Shown here piece after piece: positions 10,010 to 15,538 of a stretch of 17,182 bases of DNA. The notes beneath the pieces are model-generated. The model ran no database searches. It was not told the origin of the DNA and saw nothing but the letters and a program-made list of their open reading frames with translations. Position numbers and translations under genes: made by a program. Within the stretch, counting starts at the first letter, position 1; every line of letters starts with the position of its first letter. Source of the DNA: JAXIHJ01 sp034189755 (GTDB lineage Bacteria; Planctomycetota; Phycisphaerae; SM23-33); NCBI GenBank assembly GCA_034189755.1, contig JAXIHJ010000010.1, positions 1-17,182 of the forward strand, given 5' to 3'.

Positions 10010-11408
10010 TATCTGTCTTTACAACACGATGACACGCAGCGTGGATGAATTTCGGCCTATCAAGGCCGGCGGTGTCAGCCTCTATGCCTGCGGGCCGACC
10101 GTCTATAACTACGCACACGTCGGCAACCTGCGAACATACGTATTCGAGGACGTCCTGAAGCGCGTCTTGAGAACGTGCGGCTACGAGGTCAGGCACGTGA
10201 TGAACGTTACAGACGTCGGCCACCTCGTTTCGGACGCCGATGAAGGCGAAGACAAGATGACGCTCGGCGCGCGCCGCGAAGGCAAAAGCGTGCACGAAAT
10301 CGCCGAATTTTACTTTCAGGCCTTCTGCAACGACATGGCCCGGCTGAACCTGATCGAGCCGGACGTCTGGTGCAAGGCCACCGAGCATATCGCCGAGCAG
10401 ATCGAACTGGTGCGGAAGCTGGAGCAAAAGGGCTACACCTACGTCATAGAGCACGACGGCGTGTATTTCGATACGTCGAAGCTGCCGGACTACGGCAAGC
10501 TTGGGCGGCTGGACCTCGAAGGCCTGCGGGCCGGAGCGCGGGTTTCGCTTGCCGCCGGCAAGCGGAACCCCACCGACTTCGCCCTATGGAAGTTCTCGCC
10601 CAAAGGTGCCCGGCGCCTGATGGAGTGGCAAAGCCCCTGGGGCGTGGGGTTTCCCGGCTGGCACATCGAGTGCTCGGCCATGGCAATCAAGCATTTGGGC
10701 CGGCGGCTGGACATCCACTGCGGCGGCGTGGACCACGTCAACATCCACCATACAAACGAGATCGCCCAGGCCGAAGCCGCGCTCGGCCATAAGTGGGTCA
10801 ACTTCTGGATGCACGGCGAGTTCCTGACCATGCCCAGCGGAAATGAGCGAATGAGCAAGTCAAGCGGCGAATTCCTCACGCTCGATACACTGGAAAAGAA
10901 AGGTTATGAGCCGCTGGCCTACCGCTATTTCTGCTTCACGGCGCATTACCGCCAGCAGTTGGCGTTCAGTTGGCCGGCTATGGACGCAGCCGCCAACGCA
11001 TTCGCCAGGCTAAAGCGGGCCGTGCTGGACCTGCGGCCTGAATACAACGGCGGCGAAGGCCCGCTTGAAGCCCACATCAGCGAGTTCCGCGCCGCAGCCG
11101 AGGACGACCTCAACATGCCACAGGCACTGGCTGCAATGTGGGCCGCAATAAAAGACGCCGACGCCGTAAAGGGCCGAATCTACGCCACGCTGCTGGAGAT
11201 GGACAAGGTGCTGGGTTTCGGCCTTGCGGGAATGCAAGAAAAAGAGCTGCCGATTCCGGCCGACGAGATTGAAAAGCTCATTGCCGAGCGCAACGCCGCC
11301 CGCAAGGCCAAAGATTTCGCCCGGGCCGATGAAATCCGCAGCGAACTGGCGGCCAAGGGCATCTCGCTGGAAGACAAGCCTGATGGCACCATCTGGCGAC
11401 ATGCGTAA
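10005..11408 (+). CDS. cysS: Cysteinyl-tRNA synthetase
   Basis: A 467-residue class I aminoacyl-tRNA synthetase that charges tRNA-Cys. The HIGH-type motif is HVGN at 38-41 (after YACGPTVYNYA), and the KMSKS-type motif is RMSKS at 282-286. The zinc site fits Cys29, Cys223 (GWHIECSAM), His248 and Glu252; the spacing of the last three equals that of the E. coli enzyme. The C-terminal part has the helical anticodon-binding segment with RNAARKAKDFARADEIR. Length and ends are normal. The ATG at 10005 lies in a 7-base repeat 16 bases after ispF and has no Shine-Dalgarno sequence. The gene is the second in the ispF-to-ruvB series. Confidence 0.98.
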   Translation: MGICLYNTMTRSVDEFRPIKAGGVSLYACGPTVYNYAHVGNLRTYVFEDVLKRVLRTCGYEVRHVMNVTDVGHLVSDADEGEDKMTLGARREGKSVHEIAEFYFQAFCNDMARLNLIEPDVWCKATEHIAEQIELVRKLEQKGYTYVIEHDGVYFDTSKLPDYGKLGRLDLEGLRAGARVSLAAGKRNPTDFALWKFSPKGARRLMEWQSPWGVGFPGWHIECSAMAIKHLGRRLDIHCGGVDHVNIHHTNEIAQAEAALGHKWVNFWMHGEFLTMPSGNERMSKSSGEFLTLDTLEKKGYEPLAYRYFCFTAHYRQQLAFSWPAMDAAANAFARLKRAVLDLRPEYNGGEGPLEAHISEFRAAAEDDLNMPQALAAMWAAIKDADAVKGRIYATLLEMDKVLGFGLAGMQEKELPIPADEIEKLIAERNAARKAKDFARADEIRSELAAKGISLEDKPDGTIWRHA

Positions 11409-11420
11409 GTTCGAATGGAA

Positions 11421-11516
11421 ACACAAAGAACACAAAGCTCACGAAGAGTACAAAGAGAACATGAAAATCCATTCTTTGTGGTCTTTGATATCTTTGTGCT
11501 CTTTGTGTTCTTTGTG
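11421..11516. repeat. Facing 9-base arrays (hairpin) between cysS and ruvC
   Basis: The left arm 11421-11456 holds four 9-base units (ACACAAAGA, ACACAAAGC, TCACGAAGA, GTACAAAGA). The right arm 11472-11516 holds five units (TTCTTTGTG, GTCTTTGAT, ATCTTTGTG, CTCTTTGTG, TTCTTTGTG). The arms are in opposite orientation. The reverse complement of the left arm matches 11482-11517 at about 29 of 36 positions, giving a long imperfect stem with a loop of about 25 bases. The array ends 11 bases before the ruvC ATG and fills nearly the whole 119-base gap. Confidence 0.75.
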
Positions 11517-11527
11517 GCTGAAGACGA

Positions 11528-12022
11528 ATGACCAACCCTGCCGCATATCGCGTTTTGGGCATTGATCCGGGCCTGAACATCACCGGCTACGGCGTGGTGG
11601 ATTTTTCGGCGGCCGGGCGTGAGCCGGCTATCATCGAAGCCGGCGTGCTGAAGACCGACCCCAAGGCCGACATGGCCGACCGGATTACACAGATCCACGC
11701 CGGGCTGACGGAGATTCTCGATGAGCTGGCCCCGGACCTGGTAGCCGTCGAGCAGATCTACGCCCATTACAAGCATCCTCGAACGGCGATTTTAATGGCC
11801 CACGTCCGCGGCGTGGTGCTGCTGGCGGCCAGGCAGGCGGGCCTTGCCGTGCGACACCTGGCGGCCACGAAGATCAAGAAGAGCCTCACGGGCAACGGCC
11901 ATGCCTCCAAGCGGCAGGTCCAGCGGGCTATCCAGAGCTTTTGCAGACTCGACGAACCGCCTCAGCCGCCCGATGTCGCCGATGCACTGGCCATCGCGCT
12001 CTGCGCGGGGAGAAGAAAATAG
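11528..12022 (+). CDS. ruvC: Holliday-junction endonuclease RuvC
   Basis: A 164-residue RuvC nuclease that cuts Holliday junctions symmetrically after RuvAB branch migration. The RNase H-like fold carries the four acidic metal ligands: Asp13 (LGIDPG), Glu75 (AVEQIY), Asp149 and Asp152 (PPDVADAL). The conserved KIKKSLTGNGHASKRQVQ segment is present and the length is standard. The start at ATG 11528 puts the first Asp at the usual position. Only a weak purine run (GAAGACGA) precedes it. The TAG stop (12020-12022) overlaps the first bases of the next junction repeat. Confidence 0.97.
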   Translation: MTNPAAYRVLGIDPGLNITGYGVVDFSAAGREPAIIEAGVLKTDPKADMADRITQIHAGLTEILDELAPDLVAVEQIYAHYKHPRTAILMAHVRGVVLLAARQAGLAVRHLAATKIKKSLTGNGHASKRQVQRAIQSFCRLDEPPQPPDVADALAIALCAGRRK

Positions 12023-12185
12023 TCCACAAATTACACGAATGACACGAATTAAAAATGCAAATTCGGCGTCAAGAGTCTGTAAGCCAAGCGAGTCGTGCTT
12101 TGATTTCCTGTTTTTTCTTTTCTCTTTCGTAAAATTCGTGTAATTCGTGGATTAAGTTGGTTCTCTGTTGTGTAATCTGTGGACT
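12021..12185. repeat. Inverted 9-base arrays filling the ruvC-ruvA gap
   Basis: The left arm 12024-12050 has three 9-base units (CCACAAATT, ACACGAATG, ACACGAATT). The right side has AATTCGTGT and AATTCGTGG (12133-12150), plus a terminal piece at 12169-12185. The reverse complement of the terminal piece, AGTCCACAGATTACACA, matches 12021-12037 at 15 of 17 positions. The element is therefore bounded by near-perfect inverted ends: it begins on the ruvC stop codon and finishes one base before the ruvA ATG. The central 80 bases (12051-12130) are not repetitive and include a pyrimidine-rich run near 12101-12129. No Shine-Dalgarno sequence precedes ruvA. Confidence 0.72.
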
Positions 12186-12812
12186 ATGATTGCTCGAATC
12201 ACAGGCAGATTGGAACAGGTCTCCGACGGGGCGGTCCTGCTGGACTGCGGCGCCGGGCTGTGGTACGAGCTGCTGGTGCCTGCCTGTGACGCCGAGAAGC
12301 TCACCGCCCGCCTCGGCCAGGAAACGGCGCTGCACACGATCCATTACATCGAGGGCGACCCGTCTCACGGCTCGCAGGCGCCGCGGCTGATCGGTTTTCT
12401 CGCCGAGTCCGACCGCGATTTTTTCCGGCTGTTCACGACGGTCAAGGGCATCGGCATCCGCAAGGCGCTGCGGGCACTGGTCCGCCCGGTCGCTGAGGTC
12501 GCCGCCGCCATTCAGAACAAGGACGCCAAGTTCCTCATCGCCCTTCCGGAGATAGGCAAACGGACGGGCGAGCAGATTATCGCCGAGCTGCACGGGAAGG
12601 TGGACTCCTTCGCCGGCGAGGCCGTACCGGCGGGCCAGGCGCACGTGATGTCGGATGCCGCCGCCGAGGCCGTCGCCGTCCTCGTTCAACTGGGCGAAAG
12701 ACGGCCCGATGCAATGGCGCTGGTCGAGCGAGTAACGGCGGTCGCGCCGGAACTCGACAGCCCGGAAAAAATTATTCAGCAGGCGTATCGCTTAAAAGCG
12801 GGCGGCATTTGA
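12186..12812 (+). CDS. ruvA: Holliday-junction branch-migration protein RuvA
   Basis: A 208-residue RuvA that binds four-way junctions as a tetramer and loads RuvB. It opens with the typical MIARITGRL OB-fold. It has two helix-hairpin-helix motifs (around 84-96, VKGIGIRKAL; around 118-132, ALPEIGKRTGEQII) and a C-terminal three-helix domain (about 155-208, ending IIQQAYRLK) for RuvB contact. I chose ATG 12186. An in-frame TTG at 12168 would only translate the junction repeat. No Shine-Dalgarno sequence is visible. Confidence 0.97.
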   Translation: MIARITGRLEQVSDGAVLLDCGAGLWYELLVPACDAEKLTARLGQETALHTIHYIEGDPSHGSQAPRLIGFLAESDRDFFRLFTTVKGIGIRKALRALVRPVAEVAAAIQNKDAKFLIALPEIGKRTGEQIIAELHGKVDSFAGEAVPAGQAHVMSDAAAEAVAVLVQLGERRPDAMALVERVTAVAPELDSPEKIIQQAYRLKAGGI

Positions 12813-12816
12813 AGGA

Positions 12817-12916
12817 AGTAACCGGTAACCAGTAATCAGCAAGATGCGAGACTATCATTTTTACTGTTCACTGGTTACAGATTACTGGTTACTGATTACG
12901 AATTACGAAACAATGG
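12817..12916. repeat. Facing 7-base arrays between ruvA and ruvB
   Basis: The left arm 12817-12840 has AGTAACC, GGTAACC, AGTAATC and a partial unit. The right arm 12861-12916 is eight contiguous 7-base units (TTACTGT, TCACTGG, TTACAGA, TTACTGG, TTACTGA, TTACGAA, TTACGAA, ACAATGG). The last unit contains the ruvB ATG (12913). The reverse complement of the left arm matches 12877-12900 at 19 of 24 positions, so a stem-loop is possible. The right arm is open in the ruvB frame from an ATG at 12844 and would add 23 spurious residues (LVTDYWLLITNYE type) to RuvB if misannotated. Confidence 0.78.
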
Positions 12917-13953
12917 CGCGAGAAAAAATCATATCCTCACAGAGTACCGGCTCGGACGACGAGAGTTTTAACATTGCTCTTCGCCCGCAGACGCTCGATG
13001 AGTGCATCGGCATGGGCGAGCTGCTCGTCAAGCTGCGGATATCTATCACCGCAGCCCGCCAGCGCAACGAGCCGATGGAGCACGTGCTTTTGCACGGCCC
13101 GCCCGGCCTGGGCAAGACCACGCTGGCCTACGTCATCGCACACGAGATGAACTCGGCCATCAAGGTAACCTCCGGACCGGCGATGACACGCCCGAGCGAC
13201 CTCGTCGGCATACTGACCAACCTCGAACGTTGCGACGTGCTGTTCATCGACGAAATTCACCGTCTCGGCCCGGCCGTCGAGGAATATATCTACCCGGCGA
13301 TGGAGGATTACAAGGTGGACTTCGTGGTGGACAGCGGCATGCACAGTCGCACGATAAACCTGCCGCTCAAGCCGTTCACTCTTATCGGCGCGACGACGCG
13401 GGCTGGGCTGCTCAGCCCGCCGCTGCGGACGCGCTTCGGCATCGCGCACCATCTGGAGTTCTGGCTGCCCGAGGACCTGCTGAGGCGATGCGAGATGACA
13501 GCCGAGATGCTCAAGCTCGAATCCGACCCGGCGGCGCTTCAGATGCTTTCCGGGCGGGCGCGAGGCACGCCGCGAATCGCCAACCGCCTGCTCCGCCGCT
13601 GCCGCGACTACACACAGGTAAAGTCCGACGGCAGGCTCACCGTAAAAACGGTCGCCGAGGCGCTGAAGCTGGAGGGCATCGACTCGCTCGGCCTGGACGA
13701 GCTGGACCGCCGCTTCCTGAGGACGATTATCGAGACCTACCGCGGCGGGCCGGTCGGAATCGAGGCCGTCGCCGCAACGCTGGGCGAAGAGCCTGACACG
13801 CTCGTGGACATCGTCGAGCCGTTCCTGCTGCAGGCGGGCCTGCTTGCACGCACACGCCGGGGACGGACAGCCACCATCAAGGCCTACGAACACCTGGGAA
13901 TCACACCACCTCCGCCCGAAGACCGGGCACCGTTATTTACGAATGACGAATGA
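12913..13953 (+). CDS. ruvB: Holliday-junction branch-migration helicase RuvB
   Basis: A 346-residue AAA+ motor that drives branch migration with RuvA. It has Walker A GPPGLGKTT at 62-70, Walker B LFIDEIHRLG at 110-119, sensor GATTRAG, the arginine-finger segment LRTRFGI, and the small-domain RARGTPRIANRLLRR. A winged-helix C-terminus ends in the typical RGRTATIKAYEHLG. The start at ATG 12913 (MAREKIISS) matches family length. The upstream in-frame ATG at 12844 only reads through repeat. There is no Shine-Dalgarno sequence. The last codons (NDE) and the TGA stop come from a 7-base CGAATGA repeat, so the extreme C-terminus was probably set by the array. Confidence 0.97.
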   Translation: MAREKIISSQSTGSDDESFNIALRPQTLDECIGMGELLVKLRISITAARQRNEPMEHVLLHGPPGLGKTTLAYVIAHEMNSAIKVTSGPAMTRPSDLVGILTNLERCDVLFIDEIHRLGPAVEEYIYPAMEDYKVDFVVDSGMHSRTINLPLKPFTLIGATTRAGLLSPPLRTRFGIAHHLEFWLPEDLLRRCEMTAEMLKLESDPAALQMLSGRARGTPRIANRLLRRCRDYTQVKSDGRLTVKTVAEALKLEGIDSLGLDELDRRFLRTIIETYRGGPVGIEAVAATLGEEPDTLVDIVEPFLLQAGLLARTRRGRTATIKAYEHLGITPPPPEDRAPLFTNDE

Positions 13954-13998
13954 CAAACGGTGTGGCTTATGACCGGAGATTCTTGATTTTCGATTGGC
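13933..13998. repeat. 7-base units at and after the ruvB stop
   Basis: TTATTTA, CGAATGA, CGAATGA, CAAACGG run from 13933 to 13960. The ruvB TGA stop (13951-13953) is the end of the second CGAATGA. After 17 bases, another run GATTCTT, GATTTTC, GATTGGC (13978-13998) keeps a 7-base period with a different unit. No facing inverted arm is evident here. Confidence 0.5.
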
Positions 13999-14003
13999 AA
14001 CAG

Positions 14004-14028
14004 ATCCTTCGGCAAGCTCAGAGCAGGC
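14004..14028. repeat. Dispersed-repeat-like segment (CTTCGGCAAGCTCAG type)
   Basis: The segment CCTTCGGCAAGCTCAGAGC closely resembles the CTTCGACAAGCTCAGG-type intergenic sequence that, from memory, recurs across many unrelated bacterial genomes. Only one copy is in the window, so repetition cannot be shown here. It sits a few bases beyond the 3' end of the DUF6485-type gene. Confidence 0.4.
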
Positions 14029-14035
14029 GCAGTTG

Positions 14036-14230
14036 TCAGAGTTTCCACGCCTTGGCGAACGCGGCGAAGCTGCGGTCGTAGGTCTTTTCGACAGCCGGCG
14101 GGAAGCAGCAGGCGGGAAGCTGCTTCATCCCAAGATGGTACTGAATGCACTGGCAGCACAGACCCTTTTTGTCGCAGCCGGCATACGTGCACGTGCAATT
14201 AGCCAGGTTCTTCTCTTTACTGCATTCCAT
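14036..14230 (-). CDS. Small Cys-rich protein, DUF6485-type
   Basis: 64 residues with nine cysteines (3, 12, 14, 19, 25, 26, 28, 41, 42) and His32. The pattern is MECSKEKNLANCTCTYAGC, then KKGLCCQCIQYH, then LPACCFP and VEKTYDRS. I recognise this as the DUF6485 pattern. The function is unknown. The Cys/His spacing suggests a bound metal (zinc or an iron-sulfur cluster), which is inference. It is soluble with no signal peptide. The ATG at 14230 is preceded by a strong ribosome-binding site (AGAGGAG, eight bases of spacing), in contrast to the plus-strand genes beside it. It stands alone, convergent with ruvB. Overlapping longer frames are shadows. Confidence 0.82.
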   Translation of the reverse strand: MECSKEKNLANCTCTYAGCDKKGLCCQCIQYHLGMKQLPACCFPPAVEKTYDRSFAAFAKAWKL

Positions 14231-14297
14231 TATATGAACTCCTCTTATTGATCCGGGAAAGACTCTCTCGACAGTTTGCCTATTTTACTCAAAAACG

Positions 14298-14335
14298 ACC
14301 GATATGCCACTGCAAGCCGTGAGAGGCAAATCGGT
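14298..14335. terminator. Hairpin with T-runs on both strands, possible bidirectional terminator
   Basis: ACCGATATGCC (14298-14308) and GGCAAATCGGT (14325-14335) pair at 10 of 11 positions around a 16-base loop. On the plus strand the stem is followed by AATTTTT. On the minus strand it is followed by CGTTTTT. It lies upstream of the DUF6485-type gene, so on the minus strand it could stop transcription entering from the insertion sequence. The loop is long and the stem only moderately GC-rich, so confidence is limited. Confidence 0.4.
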
Positions 14336-14378
14336 AATTTTTAACTTAGGCATTCTAACAAAACCTCGCGTGAGCCGC

Positions 14379-14479
14379 GTTGCGACAAAAAGGAGATGGA
14401 TGCAAGAAAGGACGACGAAGCCATACCTTATGGTATGGTGAGGAGTCCTGACGCCGCAGACGCTCGTTTTTGTCGCAAC
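14379..14479. repeat. Structured non-coding element closed by a 13-bp inverted repeat
   Basis: GTTGCGACAAAAA (14379-14391) is the exact reverse complement of TTTTTGTCGCAAC (14467-14479). The pairing continues inward with GAG/CTC across one mismatch. Inside are GGAC/GTCC (14410-14413 with 14445-14448) and a perfect 7-bp hairpin, CCATACC-TTAT-GGTATGG (14421-14438). A further small stem GCGGG/CCCGC follows at 14490-14506. The nested stems look like a folded RNA or a small non-autonomous mobile repeat. I have a recollection of similar sequence in other environmental genomes, often misread as short proteins, but cannot verify it. The IS21 element begins 40 bases to the right. Confidence 0.6.
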
Positions 14480-14518
14480 CCGAAGGGACGCGGGTCTTTT
14501 GCCCGCATGCTTTGTGCG

Positions 14519-14563
14519 CGGCGGAGTAAAAGTGTGGCGCGGGGCGGCGTGAAAGTGTAGCGC
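14519..14563. repeat. IS21 terminal inverted repeat, istB-side, with internal subrepeats
   Basis: Two direct copies of a 15-base subrepeat occur 23 bases apart: GTAAAAGTGTGGCGC (14526-14540) and GTGAAAGTGTAGCGC (14549-14563). Multiple terminal subrepeats are characteristic transposase-binding sites of IS21-type elements. The outer copy matches the far end in inverted orientation. A few bases further out (TGTGCG, 14514-14519) may also belong to the element. Confidence 0.8.
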
Positions 14564-14577
14564 CTTGAGTCTTGAAT

Positions 14578-14606
14578 ATTTCACTCAGAACGTCTGAATG
14601 TGTCAA
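14578..14606 (-). promoter_or_regulatory. Possible outward-reading promoter at the IS21 end
   Basis: On the minus strand a perfect TTGACA (14606-14601) is followed, after 17 bases, by TGAAAT (14583-14578), a 4-of-6 match to the -10 consensus. It reads out of the insertion sequence across its end, towards the structured element and the DUF6485-type gene. The -35 and spacing are good, the -10 is mediocre, and promoter rules in this lineage are unknown. Confidence 0.3.
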
Positions 14607-14610
14607 GGGT

Positions 14611-14671
14611 TTCCCCGGGGCGACGGCGGCGAAGGGAGCGCAGCGACCGGAGCCGGCGTCGCCCCGGGGAA
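14611..14671. other. Strong GC-rich hairpin downstream of istB
   Basis: TTCCCCGGGGCGACG (14611-14625) pairs perfectly with CGTCGCCCCGGGGAA (14657-14671). With one mismatch the stem extends five more base pairs inward (GCGGC/GCCGG side), giving about 20 bp around a loop of about 21 bases. It follows the istB stop (14726) on the minus strand. It has no T-run, so it is not a classical intrinsic terminator. It may block transcripts running out of istB or insulate the element. Confidence 0.6.
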
Positions 14672-14725
14672 TCAATCGCTGGGGGGACTATCCTGGCGGG
14701 CCGCGGGGGTTGGCTCTGGGGTCGG

Positions 14726-15538
14726 TCACTGGTTTTCCTCCTGTACGTTCGTTGTTTGATTCGCGGTGGCTCGTTTTCGGCGTTGCCGGATGCGTCGCTG
14801 GCTGTCCTTCAGCCGGAAGCTTTCGCCATTGGCTTCGAGGATATGCACCCGGTGCGTCAGCCGATCCAGCATGGCCCCGGTCAATCTGGCCGAGCCGCAC
14901 ACTTCGGTCCATTGCTCGAATGGCAGATTGGTCGTAACGATCAGGCTCTGGCGTTCGTAGGCCCGGCTGACGATCTCGAAGAGCAGTTCGCTGCCGACCT
15001 TGCTGAACGGGACATAGCCCAGTTCGTCCAGGACCAGCAGTTCCTGTTTGTCGATCTGTTTGAGCAGCCGTTCCATGCGGCGATCTTCTTTGGCTTCGGT
15101 GAGCATGGTCACAAGCCCCATCACAGAGAAGAACCGAACCTTGCGGCCATCCTGGCAGGCGGCCAGGGCCAGGGCCGTCGCCAGGTGCGTTTTGCCGGTT
15201 CCGCTGTTGCCGATCAGCAGCACATTCTCATGCGAATCGATAAACTCACCGCTCAATAGTTCCCGCACCAGCGCCTCGTTGATCTCGGGTTGCTGGGCAA
15301 AATCAAAGGTCTCGATCGTCTTGAGCGTCGGGAACCTGGCGGCTTTGATTCGGCGTTCTTTGGCCCGTTGCTGTCGGTCCAGCAGTTCCCGCTCGGCCAG
15401 GTGCAGCAGGAATCGTTCGTAGCTGTCCTTCTCCCGACTGCTCGACGCGGCCACCGAGGCATATTCCCGCAGCATCGTCGGCAACTTAAGCTGTTGGAGA
15501 TAATGGTCCAGCAGCACGGTGCTCTTGCGTTTAGGCAT
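14726..15538 (-). CDS. istB: IS21-family helper ATPase IstB
   Basis: A 270-residue AAA+ ATPase that assembles with IstA and directs transposition to target DNA. It has Walker A GNSGTGKTH at 110-118, Walker B LLVLDELG at 167-174 and a sensor-type TTN at 202-204. The conserved DRLTHRVHILEANGESFRLK segment (225-244) is present. The family usually has about 250 residues; the extra is a basic tail. The ATG at 15538 lies inside the 3' end of istA (8-base overlap) with GGGAGG six bases upstream, so it should be translationally coupled. Confidence 0.96.
   Translation of the reverse strand: MPKRKSTVLLDHYLQQLKLPTMLREYASVAASSSREKDSYERFLLHLAERELLDRQQRAKERRIKAARFPTLKTIETFDFAQQPEINEALVRELLSGEFIDSHENVLLIGNSGTGKTHLATALALAACQDGRKVRFFSVMGLVTMLTEAKEDRRMERLLKQIDKQELLVLDELGYVPFSKVGSELLFEIVSRAYERQSLIVTTNLPFEQWTEVCGSARLTGAMLDRLTHRVHILEANGESFRLKDSQRRIRQRRKRATANQTTNVQEENQ

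Noticed and set aside
12844..12912. N-terminal extension of RuvB from the ATG at 12844
   Set aside because: The added residues are translated 7-base repeat, and family alignment from memory starts near MAREK; no ribosome-binding site precedes 12844.
11421..12916. CRISPR-like array in the junction repeats
   Set aside because: Units are 7 or 9 bases, degenerate and contiguous without spacers; no cas genes are present.
14285..14675. Minus-strand open frames of 99 and 106 codons across the structured element
   Set aside because: They run through inverted repeats and the IS21 end in different frames, have no start signals and no domain.
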